A DNA stretch of 64,000 bases from Haloarcula laminariae (GCF_025457605.1 NZ_JAMZFY010000002.1:124001-188000), one strand, 5' to 3'. Positions 46,228 to 55,253 are shown, numbered from the stretch's first letter. Numbers and translations are program-made. The notes: generated by a model from the sequence alone, not told the origin.

Positions 46228-47205
46228 TCAGGCTGGGTCGAAGGTCAAAGAGCTTCCCCTGGTGTGGTTATTGATTCTAAACTGTCGGTTTGTCTCCGAA
46301 CCGAAAGCCTGTGCCGGAGTAGCTTGAACGCTAACGTCTCTTGTCAGGAATCGCCCGGCCGTGCTACCACTCGTCCCTCCGCCATGACCACTTGACTCTA
46401 TACTCAGTCCATTACCAGACAACTGTTGGGGGTCAGTCACCTGTGTTGCGGACGTATTAGCAATTACCCCCGCAGTTTGGATCGCTTCTTCGCTGCTCGG
46501 GAATCCGCTTTCGTCGTTCGGGTCAACAGATATTAGCGTCTCGTTGAATGTCCCGATTTCAATCGTGTAACTGTTCGGCGGGGTGATCTCTAAAATCCAT
46601 TCATACCGACCGGGCTCGATATCTGAATCGGAGAAATTGAATTCGAAGACGCCATCATCTGGCCGAATTGTCGGCGTGACTGTCTCTTCGCTATTTGGAT
46701 AAGATAACCGCAGTGTACGGTCCCACTCCGGTTGAACTGACGGGTGGTAGGTAATATACGCCGCCTCCGCTGATTGTTGGAGTTCGTATTGATATCCATA
46801 TATGAGTATTTCTTCGTCACTTGAGGCGATTTGTGACCCATTTTCGAGGAGATCAAACGAGTATCTCGCACATGCCTGCTCCGACATTATATTGACGTTT
46901 CCGCGCCACGTACCCGGAATCTCTACTCTCTTGTCTGTTTGCGCGTTTAGCAATGAATCATCTTCAAGCTCCCCGTCGTCAAAGTAATCCATGTAGAATT
47001 TCCTGATATCGTATGTGCCCACCGAGTCCTCACCCGAGGACGGTTCTCTTTCTTCATCAGTGGCGGTTGGGGTATCGTCATTTTGAGCGCCAGGAGTTCC
47101 GGTACTACTCTCGCCCTCACTGTTGAAACGGAGACAGCCAGTAAGTCCAGCTATCCCAGTGGCGCCTCCTAAACGCAGGAAACGCCTCCGTGTAGAATTA
47201 GTCAC
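46228..47205 (-). CDS. Tat lipoprotein in a low-GC region
   Basis: A 325-aa protein with a textbook Tat signal and lipobox: TRRRFLRLGGATGIAGLTGC, then a Ser/Thr/Glu-rich linker. The mature domain is beta-rich and acidic; no family is recognised. I start at the GTG at 47205 (VTNSTRRRFLR) because it fits the twin-arginine n-region; a longer frame is open upstream. Base composition is markedly more AT-rich than neighbouring genes, with A/T at third positions common, which suggests recent horizontal origin. The gene is isolated from other coding regions on both sides. Confidence 0.78.
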   Translation of the reverse strand: MTNSTRRRFLRLGGATGIAGLTGCLRFNSEGESSTGTPGAQNDDTPTATDEEREPSSGEDSVGTYDIRKFYMDYFDDGELEDDSLLNAQTDKRVEIPGTWRGNVNIMSEQACARYSFDLLENGSQIASSDEEILIYGYQYELQQSAEAAYITYHPSVQPEWDRTLRLSYPNSEETVTPTIRPDDGVFEFNFSDSDIEPGRYEWILEITPPNSYTIEIGTFNETLISVDPNDESGFPSSEEAIQTAGVIANTSATQVTDPQQLSGNGLSIESSGHGGGTSGSTAGRFLTRDVSVQATPAQAFGSETNRQFRINNHTRGSSLTFDPA

Positions 47206-47617
47206 TATGCACCGGTATTCAATACCAAAACACAATATACTTTTTCATCTTCCAATTCAATTACATAGATAGAGTGGCCGTAACTGAGGTTCACAGTACA
47301 CTCGTCGGCCTTCGGATTCACATCTATCCGCTGTATCTTGCACGGCGATTCTGATGGTTTACTGAGAGTAAGCGCTCTTCGCCAGCCACTATATTACAGG
47401 TGCTGACCTAACCACGACTAATTGGATAAGTCGTTACTGTTGAAATTGCTTTGTATCAAATTTGTGTGGGAAACCTGCCGCTCACTAGACCTGCGCAGCG
47501 AGCGGTTGGTTCATGAAAACGTGTCCGGAACGAATGAAGCTGTTACGCTGATATGAAAGCTGGATTCAACACGGTGTCCGTAGTGGCTAAGGAGCGGTGT
47601 GACAGGGCTAGCCCCTA
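47206..47617. other. AT-rich gap without a supported gene
   Basis: This 412-bp gap continues the low-GC composition of the lipoprotein gene. A short TATA-like stretch (aatatacttttt, about 47233-47244) lies upstream of the lipoprotein on its - strand. No frame of convincing length or codon bias was found. The last 100 bp contain a small + strand frame of 22 codons ending at about 47621, too short to support. Confidence 0.5.
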
Positions 47618-48016
47618 TTAGGTGCCGTCGACAGGCGTCCCACCATCGAAGGCATCGATTCGGTCGTGGACCGCCGACGCCCACGCTTCCAGGGCCTCGT
47701 GCAGCAGCTCGCGGGCCTCGTCGAGCGGCGTCGCGGTGTACTGGTAGACGTGGCCGCCGCCGTCGAGCAGGCGGCGTTCGCGCTCGGCCAGCCCCTTCTC
47801 CCGCAGCGTCGACAGCGAGCGGTTGACGTTCGACCGGTCCCGCTCCAGCGCGGACGCGAGCTCCGCGACGGTGCTGCCCGGCGCGGACAGTAGCGTCCGG
47901 TACGTCCGGACCTCGTGGCGGTGGACGCCGAAGACACACGCCATCACCTCCGCGAGGTCCGGCTCCTCGGTGGCCATCAGGTCGCGGAACTGCTCGGGCG
48001 AGGGGTCGAGGCTCAT
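47618..48016 (-). CDS. TrmB/MarR-like HTH regulator
   Basis: A 132-aa protein with a winged helix-turn-helix (about residues 30-95): VRTYRTLLSAPGSTVAELASAL, then RDRSNVNRSLSTLREKGLAERE, with the wing in GGGHVYQYTATP. The C-terminal helix (ARELLHEALEAWASAVHDRI) probably mediates dimer contact. It belongs to the broad TrmB/MarR group; the effector is unknown. Base composition is again that of a normal haloarchaeal gene, so the low-GC island ends before it. Confidence 0.82.
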   Translation of the reverse strand: MSLDPSPEQFRDLMATEEPDLAEVMACVFGVHRHEVRTYRTLLSAPGSTVAELASALERDRSNVNRSLSTLREKGLAERERRLLDGGGHVYQYTATPLDEARELLHEALEAWASAVHDRIDAFDGGTPVDGT

Positions 48017-48206
48017 ATGCGGGCCGGTAGGGCCGCCGGGCGCATAAACGGGGCCGTTACTTCGGGCTCACCCGCTCTCGGCGCGGTTGCGCTGTCGCCA
48101 CAGCCACCGTCGCATCGCCTCGCGCGTGCGGGTTCCGTGACAGCGGGGCCGAGAGCGTAGCCGCGGAAAAGTGTGCTGAAATGTCACATCAATAGCAAAA
48201 AGGGTA

Positions 48207-48363
48207 GTGTTTCGACTGGAACACCCGTGAGTCCCGGTCCCGAACGGCGTGGCGCGGGAACTGTTTCGAGTGGAAACGGAGGGTTGGGCGGCGAATCCGT
48301 GCCGTCTCGTGTGAGAGTCACTCACAAACGTAGCCGAAAGGGCAGCGTTTCGGGTGGAGACGC
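48207..48363. repeat. Three ORB-like imperfect palindromes
   Basis: Three copies of a palindromic motif lie in the gap before the SDR gene: 48207-48225 (gtgtttcgactggaacacc), 48263-48277 (gtttcgagtggaaac) and 48345-48363 (gcgtttcgggtggagacgc). The first and third also share a run similar to aaagggtag/aaagggcag upstream. The middle unit, with GTTTCGAGTGGAAAC then ggaggg, resembles the archaeal origin-recognition (mini-ORB) consensus TTCCASTGGAAAC. No orc1/cdc6 gene is in the window. They could also be regulator binding sites. The rest of 48017-48408 has no gene. Confidence 0.5.
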
Positions 48364-48408
48364 CGCGCCGACAGAAGTTCTATGGGCGTCTCGGTCGGGG
48401 ATGGGACC

Positions 48409-49137
48409 ATGGGAGACCAGACTGTGCTCGTGACCGGCGCGAGTTCGGGTATCGGCGCGGCGACGGTCCGTCGGGTGGCCGCGGACGGGGCCGACGTGGC
48501 CCTGCTGGCGCGGAGCGAGGCCCGGCTGCGGGAGCTGGCCGACGCCGTCGCCGCCGACCACGGCGTCGAAACCCACGTCGTTCCGGCCGACGTGCGCGAG
48601 TCGCCCGAGGTCGCGGCCGCCGTCGAGTCGACGGTGGAGGCGCTCGGCCCGCTCACCGGCGTTGTCGTCAACGCCGGGTTGGCCCGGGGGAGCGAGGTCG
48701 AGAGCATGACCGACGACGAGTTCCTGACGATGCAGCGGGTCAACGTCAACGGCGCGTTCTACACCGTCCGCGAGGCGGTGCCCCATCTCCGCGAGACGGC
48801 CGGCAACGTCGTCTTCATCGGGAGCTTCGCCGGCAAGTACCCCCGGCCGTTCAACCCGGTCTACGCCGCGACCAAGTGGTGGGTCCGCGGGTTCGCGATG
48901 AGCCTCGCCGCACAGGTCGGCGAGGAGGACATCGGCGTCACCGTCGTCAACCCCGCGGAGGTCCGCACGGAGTTCGAGAGCGCCGACGGCACCCCCTTCG
49001 CCGAGGTGTTCGAGGAAGGCGAGGTGACCGAACCGGAGGAGGTCGCCGACGCCGTCGCCTTCGCGCTCGGGCAAGCGCCGCCGACGACGGTCAACGAACT
49101 CGACGTGTATCGGCGCGACAAGTTCTCGCACTTCTAA
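48409..49137 (+). CDS. Short-chain dehydrogenase/reductase
   Basis: A 242-aa classical SDR: NAD(P)-binding TGASSGIG near residue 10, NAG in VVVNAGLARG, catalytic Ser in VVFIGSFAG, and the YAATK (YxxxK) active site. It oxidises or reduces an unknown alcohol or carbonyl substrate. The start MGDQTVLVTGASSGIG is chosen; an ATG nine codons upstream is in frame but not supported by the family. The ORB-like repeats end 45 bp before it. Confidence 0.92.
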   Translation: MGDQTVLVTGASSGIGAATVRRVAADGADVALLARSEARLRELADAVAADHGVETHVVPADVRESPEVAAAVESTVEALGPLTGVVVNAGLARGSEVESMTDDEFLTMQRVNVNGAFYTVREAVPHLRETAGNVVFIGSFAGKYPRPFNPVYAATKWWVRGFAMSLAAQVGEEDIGVTVVNPAEVRTEFESADGTPFAEVFEEGEVTEPEEVADAVAFALGQAPPTTVNELDVYRRDKFSHF

Positions 49138-49156
49138 AGAACCTTTTTCTGCGTCG

Positions 49157-49260
49157 GGTGCGCTCGCTTCGCTCGCGCACCACTCCTTGAAAAACGTTCG
49201 CGAAAAAGGCCGGAATCTCGCTACGCTCGATTCCGGTGAAGCGCGGCGCGAAGCGCCGCG
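49157..49260. terminator. Three hairpins between convergent SDR and argF genes
   Basis: Stem 1: GGTGCGC (49157-49163) with GCGCACC (49175-49181). Stem 2: CCGGAATC (49210-49217) with GATTCCGG (49229-49236). Stem 3: CGCGGCGC (49242-49249) with GCGCCGCG (49253-49260). Together they fill the gap between the convergent SDR and argF genes, and may terminate transcripts from both directions. A short T-run (cctttttct) lies just before the first stem, and an A-rich stretch between stems 1 and 2 would read as a T-run on the - strand. Confidence 0.5.
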
Positions 49261-49278
49261 TATGCTCTGTCAGCAGTG

Positions 49279-50172
49279 CTAGTCCTGCTCAGACAGCCAC
49301 GCCAGCAGCCCCTTCTGGGCGTGCAGGCGGTTCTCGGCCTGGTCCCAGACGACAGCGTTGTCGCTCTCGATGGCGTCGTCGGTGACCTCCTCGCCGCGGT
49401 GGGCGGGCAGGCAGTGCATCAGCGTGCGGTCGCCCAGTAGCTCCGTCGTAATCTGGAACCCGTCGAACTCCGCGAGTTTCTCCTCGCGCTCGTCCTCCTC
49501 GCCCATGCTGACGAAGACGTCGGTGTAGACCACGTCGGTCCCGGAGACGGCCGCCTCGGGGTCGTGGGTCGTCTCGGGGGCGGTGCCGAGGTCCCCGGCG
49601 CGGGCCAGCACGTCGTCGTCGACCTCGTACCCCTCGGGCGTGGCGACGGTGAGGTCGAGGCCGACCATCGCCGCGCCCAGGACGAACGACTGACAGACGT
49701 TGTTGCCGTCGCCGACCCAGGCCACCGAGACGTCGTCGAACCCGCCGAACCGCTCCCGCACCGTCAGCAGGTCCGCCAGCGTCTGGCAGGGGTGGGCGTC
49801 GTCGGTCAGGGCGTTGATGACCGGCACGTCGCTGTATTCGGCCAGTTCCTCGACGTCCCCGTGGTCGTAGACGCGGGCCATCACGAAATCGACGTACCGG
49901 GCCAGCGCCCGGGCGGTGTCCTTGACGGGCTCGCCGTGACCCAGGTGGATGTCGTCGGGGCCCAGGAAGATGGCGTGTCCCCCAAGCTGTGTCATCCCGG
50001 TCTCGAAGGACACTCTGGTCCGGGTCGAGGGCTTCTCGAATATCATCCCCAGCGTCTGCTGGTCGAGCAGGTCGCTGGCGTCCTCGCCGTCCGGGCCCTT
50101 TATCGCGGCGGCGCGGTCCAGGACGGCGGTCAGTTCATCGGTCGTGAGGTCGTCGACATCGAGCAAGTGCAT
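49279..50172 (-). CDS. argF: Ornithine carbamoyltransferase
   Basis: Joins carbamoyl phosphate and ornithine to citrulline. The 297-aa sequence has the carbamoyl-phosphate motif PSTRTRVSFE near residue 50, and MHCLPAHRGEEV with the catalytic Cys of the ornithine-binding loop. It is the last gene of the arginine operon, starting 2 bp after the argE stop. A convergent SDR gene follows with hairpins between. Confidence 0.96.
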   Translation of the reverse strand: MHLLDVDDLTTDELTAVLDRAAAIKGPDGEDASDLLDQQTLGMIFEKPSTRTRVSFETGMTQLGGHAIFLGPDDIHLGHGEPVKDTARALARYVDFVMARVYDHGDVEELAEYSDVPVINALTDDAHPCQTLADLLTVRERFGGFDDVSVAWVGDGNNVCQSFVLGAAMVGLDLTVATPEGYEVDDDVLARAGDLGTAPETTHDPEAAVSGTDVVYTDVFVSMGEEDEREEKLAEFDGFQITTELLGDRTLMHCLPAHRGEEVTDDAIESDNAVVWDQAENRLHAQKGLLAWLSEQD

Positions 50173-50174
50173 GG

Positions 50175-51230
50175 TTACAGCAGGCGTTCGGTCACGTCCG
50201 TGAGGACGCTCACCGCGCGGTCGTACTCCGCGAGGCGGATGTGTTCGTTCGGCGCGTGGTCGAGGTCGGAGTCGCCCGGCCCGTAGGTGACCATCGGGCA
50301 GTCCCAGGCCTTCGCGTAGACGTTCATGTCGCTGGTCCCGGTCTTGCGAAGGAGCGTCGGGTCGCCGCCGTGGTCGCGGATTGCCGTCCGGAACGCCCGG
50401 CCGACGCTGGTCCGCGGGCTCTGCATCACGGGTTCGATTTTGTCGTCCCAGTTGACGGTGCCGTTGTCCAGATGGCCGTCGGCCATCTCGCGTATCTCGT
50501 CGGTCGAGTACTCGGGGGGGACCCGCAACTGGACGCGCATGGTTGTCTCAACCGAGAGGCCGTCGTCGGAGATCCCGCCGCGGAAGTCGACGGGCTTGCA
50601 GGTGACCCGCTCGAAGACGGGGTGCCACTCGTCCCTGGCGAACTCGTCCTCGACGGCGGCCCACCAGTCCATCGCGTCCTGGATGGCGTTGTTCTCCGGG
50701 CGCGAAGAGTGACCGGACTCGCTCGTGGCGACGTAGGTGCCACCGAGCAGGCCCCGGTAGCCCAGCGTGATGCCCTCCCAGCCGGAGGGTTCGCCGTTGA
50801 TGACCGCGCCGGGCTCGCTGTCGCGGTCCTCGACCAGGTAGTGTCCGCCCTTCGAGTCGACCTCCTCGCCGACGACGCCGACGAAGGAGGCCCCGGTGCG
50901 GACGGCGGCGACGGCCATCGAACACAGCGGCCCCTTCGCGTCGACGGAGCCACGGCCCCACAGCACCTCGCCGTCGTCGGTCTCCTCGACCCGCACCGGG
51001 ATGTCGCCCGGGACGGTGTCGATGTGGGAGGTCAGCAGGACGCCGTCGTCGGCCGGCGCGCGGACGTTGCCGACCCCGTCGAGCCACACCTCGCGGTCGT
51101 GGGCCTCGAAGAAGGCCACGAGGCGCTGGGCGGCCTCGCGTTCCTCGCGCGAGACGGAGGGGATGCGGACCACGTCCTCCAGCAGGTCCCGGGCCTCCGT
51201 GTCGGCCTCGTGGGCCTGGGCTTCGCTCAT
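50175..51230 (-). CDS. argE: ArgE/LysK-type carrier-protein hydrolase
   Basis: Releases ornithine (or lysine) from the ArgW carrier protein. The 351-aa M20-family metallopeptidase has metal-ligand motifs SHIDTVPGDI, GRGSVDAKGPL and GEEVDSKGG. The start MSEAQAHEAD overlaps the argD stop by 4 bp; the frame continues far upstream, but that overlaps argD. Together with ArgW and ArgX it marks the carrier-protein pathway rather than the acetylated one. Confidence 0.9.
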   Translation of the reverse strand: MSEAQAHEADTEARDLLEDVVRIPSVSREEREAAQRLVAFFEAHDREVWLDGVGNVRAPADDGVLLTSHIDTVPGDIPVRVEETDDGEVLWGRGSVDAKGPLCSMAVAAVRTGASFVGVVGEEVDSKGGHYLVEDRDSEPGAVINGEPSGWEGITLGYRGLLGGTYVATSESGHSSRPENNAIQDAMDWWAAVEDEFARDEWHPVFERVTCKPVDFRGGISDDGLSVETTMRVQLRVPPEYSTDEIREMADGHLDNGTVNWDDKIEPVMQSPRTSVGRAFRTAIRDHGGDPTLLRKTGTSDMNVYAKAWDCPMVTYGPGDSDLDHAPNEHIRLAEYDRAVSVLTDVTERLL

Positions 51231-52354
51231 CCCACCACCTCGGCCATGGCCTCGACCACCTCGTCGGCGTGTGACTCGTCGATGGTCAGCGGCGGGAGCA
51301 GGCGCACGACCGTGCGGCCGGCCGGCAGCGCCAGGATGCCGTGGTTCAGCGCGAGCTGTTTCAGGGCCTTGTTCGCGCCCCGACCGACCTCGACGCCGAC
51401 CATCAGCCCCTCGCCGCGGATGTCGCGGACCTCGTCGCCGATGGCGGCCGTCAGCTCCGTCTGGAGGTAGTCGCCCACCGCGGCGGCGTTCTCGGGGACG
51501 CCTTCTTCGACGATGGTCGAGACGGTCGCGCCGGCGGCCGCGGAGATGACCGGCCCGCCCGAGAACGTCGAGGCGTGGGAGCCGTAGTTCTCGGCGATCC
51601 AGTCCCGACACAGCGTCGCGCCGACGGGCAGGCCGTTTCCGAGTCCCTTGGCGGACGTTATCATGTCGGGGGCCACGTCGGCCCGCTGGGAGTTCCACAG
51701 CGCGCCGGTGCGGCCCATCCCGGTCTGGACCTCGTCGAAGATGAGCGCCGCGCCCGCGTCCTCGGTTATCTCGCGGGCGGCTTCGAGGTAGCCGTCGGAG
51801 GCGGGGTTGATGCCGCCCTCGCCCTGGACCGGCTCGACGATGAAGGCCGCCGTGTCCTCGTCGACGGCCTCGTCGAGCGCCTCGCTGTCGTCGTAGGGAA
51901 CGAACTCCACGTCGCCGATGAGCGGCTCGTAGGGCTCCTTGTACTTGTTCTTCCAGGTGGTCGCGAGCGACCCCATGGTGCGGCCGTGAAAGCCCTGCAT
52001 CGTGGCGACGATTTTGGAGTTCCCAGTGGCCGACCGGGCGAACTTCAGCGCCGCCTCGTTGGCCTCCGTCCCGGAGTTACAGAGCCAGGTCTTGTCGATT
52101 GGGTCGGGCGCGGTGTCGGCGAGCAGGTCGTACAGCGCCGTCCGCTCGGCGTTGGGGTAGGAAGCCTGGACGTACGTGATTTGCTCCAGTTGCTCGGCAA
52201 CGGCGGACTGGACGGCCTCGTGGCCGTGGCCCAGCGGGACGCAGGCGTAGGACGCGCCCATGTCCAGATACTCCGTGCCGCTGTCGTCGTAGACGTAGGC
52301 GCCGTCGCCGCGCTCGATGCGAATCGGCTTCTCGTTGAAGACGAAACCGCTCAC
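51227..52354 (-). CDS. argD: ArgD/LysJ-type aminotransferase
   Basis: PLP aminotransferase acting on the carrier-bound glutamate semialdehyde. The 375-aa sequence shows FHGRTMGSLATTWK, LIFDEVQTGMGRTG and the PLP lysine in SAKGLGNGLPVGA. It overlaps argE by 4 bp. Family is class III aminotransferase, and operon context assigns it to arginine rather than another omega-amino acid substrate. Confidence 0.94.
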   Translation of the reverse strand: MSGFVFNEKPIRIERGDGAYVYDDSGTEYLDMGASYACVPLGHGHEAVQSAVAEQLEQITYVQASYPNAERTALYDLLADTAPDPIDKTWLCNSGTEANEAALKFARSATGNSKIVATMQGFHGRTMGSLATTWKNKYKEPYEPLIGDVEFVPYDDSEALDEAVDEDTAAFIVEPVQGEGGINPASDGYLEAAREITEDAGAALIFDEVQTGMGRTGALWNSQRADVAPDMITSAKGLGNGLPVGATLCRDWIAENYGSHASTFSGGPVISAAAGATVSTIVEEGVPENAAAVGDYLQTELTAAIGDEVRDIRGEGLMVGVEVGRGANKALKQLALNHGILALPAGRTVVRLLPPLTIDESHADEVVEAMAEVVG

Positions 52355-52397
52355 AGCGACGCACCTCCGGCGGCGTCGACACGTGTCGTGTACACAG

Positions 52398-53234
52398 TCA
52401 TTGTTCCTCCGTTACAGCCCCGGCCTTGATATGTGTCCCGTCACCGTCCAGCGCCGACAGAATCGGCTCGTCGGCGTTGGCGTCGGCGACGACCACCTCG
52501 CCGGCCCCGCCGGTGAGGGCCTCCCGGGCGGCCATAATCTTCCGGCCCATGAACCCCTCGGCGGCGGCCTCCAGGTCGGCCCAGTCCTCGCCCGTCTCGA
52601 CCGATTCGATGAGCGTCGACGGGTCGTCGGGGTCCCCGTAGACCCCCTCCACGTCGGTCAGCAAGACCAGCGTCGCGTCGAGTTCGCCGGCTATCGCGGC
52701 CGCCGAGCGGTCGGCGTCGGTGTTGACGGGAACGATTTCCCCGTCGTCGTCTCCGGCCATGGGCGGTGCGGCAACCGGGGTGTATCCGTCACCGAGCAGC
52801 GACCGGAGCAGGTCGCCGTTGACCCGCTTGATGGTGCCGGAGTGGTCCCCGCGGCGGATTTTCTTCTTGCCGTCCTCGACCACGCGGACGGCGGATTTGC
52901 GGGGGCCGTAGAGCAGCTTCCCGTCGACGCCGTTGAGGCCGACGGCGTCGACCCCCTCGCTCTGGAGGCCCGCGACGAGCTGGGTGTTGAGGTGACCGAA
53001 GGCCATCTCGAACACCTCCATCGTCGCCTCGTCGGTGAAGCGGCCGACGACGCCGCTCGGCGTCTCGACGTACTCCGGGTCGATGCCGAGCCGTTCGAGC
53101 GTCTCGTCGACCTTGGTGGAGCCGCCGTGAACGACGACGACCTGTTTACCCTGCTCGACGAGCGATGCGACGTCCGCCAGCGCGCCCGCGGGGTCGACCG
53201 CACGAGCGCCGCCTACCTTGATTACTACGGTCAT
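52398..53234 (-). CDS. argB: ArgB/LysZ-type kinase
   Basis: Phosphorylates the carrier-bound glutamate (or alpha-aminoadipate). The 278-aa amino acid kinase shows VIKVGGARAVDP at its start, VVVHGGSTKVDETL and NTDADRSAAAIAGELDATL. It belongs to the acetylglutamate kinase fold. It lies 19 bp after argC and 43 bp before argD. A role in lysine synthesis is possible for the family in other archaea but not supported here, where all other genes are arginine type. Confidence 0.93.
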   Translation of the reverse strand: MTVVIKVGGARAVDPAGALADVASLVEQGKQVVVVHGGSTKVDETLERLGIDPEYVETPSGVVGRFTDEATMEVFEMAFGHLNTQLVAGLQSEGVDAVGLNGVDGKLLYGPRKSAVRVVEDGKKKIRRGDHSGTIKRVNGDLLRSLLGDGYTPVAAPPMAGDDDGEIVPVNTDADRSAAAIAGELDATLVLLTDVEGVYGDPDDPSTLIESVETGEDWADLEAAAEGFMGRKIMAAREALTGGAGEVVVADANADEPILSALDGDGTHIKAGAVTEEQ

Positions 53235-53253
53235 GAAAAGCTCTGTCCAGGTG

Positions 53254-54291
53254 TCAGGGTGCGCCGACGGGGTGGAGCCCCTGGAACTCCAGCCCCGCCG
53301 TCTCCTCGATGCCGAGCGCGACGTTCGCGGCGTGGACGGCCTGGCCGGCCGACCCCTTCATCATGTTGTCGATGGCCGAGAAGACGACCAGTCGCTTGTT
53401 GCCGGGGTCGAGTTCGAAGCCGACCTCCGCGCGGTTCGTGCCCGCGACGGCCTTCGGCTCGGGGTAGCGGTAGACGCCGCCACCGCCGGAGACGAGTTCG
53501 ACGAACGGTTCGTCCTCGTACTGGCCGCGATAGGCGCCCCAGAGGTCCCCCTTCGAGACCGGGCCGTCGGGGAAGACGTGGCAGGTCGCGCTGGCGCCGC
53601 GGACCATGTCCACCGCGTGGACGGTAAAGGAGACGTCGACGCCGAGGAACTGCTGAATCTCGGCCTCGTGGCGGTGGCCCGTCGGGGCGTACGGGCGGAC
53701 GACGCCCGAGCGCTCGGGGTGGCTGGAGGCCTCGCCGCCGCCGGCGCCGCCCTCGCTGGAGCCGACCTTCACGTCGACGACTATCTGCTCGTCGCCGCTG
53801 AGGACGCCGTGCTCGAACAGCGGCAGCAAGCCCAGGATGGTCGCCGTAGCGTTGCAGCCGCCCGACGCGATGAGGTCCGCGCCTTCGAGGTTCTCGCGGT
53901 TGAGTTCGGGCAGCGCGTACTCGCTGTCGGCCAGCAGTTCCGGACGGACGTGGCCGTCGTACCACTCCTCGTACTGGGCCTCGCTGTCCAGCCGGAAGTC
54001 CGCCGAGAGGTCGACCACGGTGTCGGCGGCGTCCTGGAAGTCGTCTATCTGTTCCATCGAGACGCCGTGGGGCGTCGCCGCGAACAGGACGTCGACGCTC
54101 TCCAAGTCGCTCGGGTCCGAGAAACGGAGGTCCGAGTGCCGGAGGTTCGGGTGCTGGTGCCCGATTGTCTTGTTCGCCTTCGAGCGGCTGGTGGCCTGTA
54201 CGAGTTCGAACTCGGGGTGGCCGTCCAGCAGGCGAAGCAGCTCGCCGCCGGTGAAGCCCGAGCCCCCGACGACGCTGGCTGAGTAGGTCAT
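53254..54291 (-). CDS. argC: ArgC/LysY-type phosphate reductase
   Basis: Reduces the carrier-bound glutamyl phosphate to the semialdehyde with NADPH. The 345-aa sequence has the Rossmann start SASVVGGSGFTGGELLRLL and the catalytic Cys in LIASGGCNATATILGLLP. It overlaps argX by 4 bp (ATGA). Family length is typical. Confidence 0.95.
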   Translation of the reverse strand: MTYSASVVGGSGFTGGELLRLLDGHPEFELVQATSRSKANKTIGHQHPNLRHSDLRFSDPSDLESVDVLFAATPHGVSMEQIDDFQDAADTVVDLSADFRLDSEAQYEEWYDGHVRPELLADSEYALPELNRENLEGADLIASGGCNATATILGLLPLFEHGVLSGDEQIVVDVKVGSSEGGAGGGEASSHPERSGVVRPYAPTGHRHEAEIQQFLGVDVSFTVHAVDMVRGASATCHVFPDGPVSKGDLWGAYRGQYEDEPFVELVSGGGGVYRYPEPKAVAGTNRAEVGFELDPGNKRLVVFSAIDNMMKGSAGQAVHAANVALGIEETAGLEFQGLHPVGAP

Positions 54292-55184
54292 GCTGTCGTC
54301 TCTGTACCGCTCTCGCTTCCCGCCTTCGATTCGAGCCAGTCGACGACCTTCGCGGGCACGTCGACGTCAGCGACCTCGTTGAGCGCCTTGAACTCGACGG
54401 TGTGGTTGACTTCGTGGACGGTGTAGTCGTCCGGCTCTGGGTCGTCTTCCGACACCCCGACCTCCATCAAGTCGATACCGAGCAGGCCGCCGCCGACCGC
54501 GTCGGAGGCTTTCTCGACCAGTTCCAGCGCGCGGTCGTCCAGTTCGAAGGGGTCGGTCTCGGCGCCCTTCGCCGCGTTGGTGAGCCAGTGGTCCGACGAG
54601 CGGACCATCGCCGCTATCGGCTCGCCGTCGACAGCCAGCACGCGGATGTCGCGGCCGGGCTTGTCGACGAACTCCTGGACGTAGAATATCTTGTGCTCGT
54701 AGTGGCCGAGCGTCTCCTTGTGTTCGAGGATGGCCTCGGCCGCGTCGCGGGAGTCGATTTTCGCCATCAGGCGGCCCCACGAGCCGACGACCGGCTTCAG
54801 GACGCAGGGGTAGCCGAAGTCCTCGATGGACTCCAGCGCGGCGTCCTTGGTGAATGCCACGTCGGTGTCGGGCGTCGGGACGCCCGCCTCGACCAAGGCG
54901 AGGCTGTTTTTCACCTTGTCCGAACAGACCTCGGCCACGTCGGGCCCGTTGACCACGGGCACGTCGTAGGCCCGCGCGAACTTCGTCGCGTAGACGGACC
55001 GGGAGGTCGAGAGACAGCGGTCGACGACAAGGTCGAGGTCCTCGAAGGCCTCGGGGGCCTCGCTGATGTTGAACTGCTGTTTGCGGACGTCTATCTTCTC
55101 GATGTCGTGGTCGCGCTCGCGCAGTTCCGAGAGCAGGAGCTTCTCGTCCTTGCGGATACGCGAGTAGAGGAGGCCGATGTTCAT
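54288..55184 (-). CDS. argX: Glutamate-[ArgW] ligase (ATP-grasp)
   Basis: ATP-grasp ligase of the ArgX/LysX family that links glutamate (or alpha-aminoadipate) to the carrier's C-terminal Glu. The 298-aa sequence shows CVLKPVVGSWGRLMAK (the phosphate loop region), QEFVDKPGRDIRVLAV and HEVNHTVEFKALNE at the metal site. It starts 69 bp after the argW stop. Context (argG, argH, argF) favours the arginine substrate. Confidence 0.9.
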   Translation of the reverse strand: MNIGLLYSRIRKDEKLLLSELRERDHDIEKIDVRKQQFNISEAPEAFEDLDLVVDRCLSTSRSVYATKFARAYDVPVVNGPDVAEVCSDKVKNSLALVEAGVPTPDTDVAFTKDAALESIEDFGYPCVLKPVVGSWGRLMAKIDSRDAAEAILEHKETLGHYEHKIFYVQEFVDKPGRDIRVLAVDGEPIAAMVRSSDHWLTNAAKGAETDPFELDDRALELVEKASDAVGGGLLGIDLMEVGVSEDDPEPDDYTVHEVNHTVEFKALNEVADVDVPAKVVDWLESKAGSESGTETTA

Positions 55185-55253
55185 GCTGTTGGCTCCGTGA
55201 AGTCGTGGGTCACGGTGTCACGGCGATTGGTCGGCCGCGCCACCGGGGACACC

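Noticed and set aside
46590-46871. Short - strand frame containing MGHKSPQVTKKYSYMD, which looks like the end of a phage integrase
   Set aside because: It lies in another frame inside the lipoprotein gene, and the rest of it does not resemble an integrase. The likeness is most simply chance.
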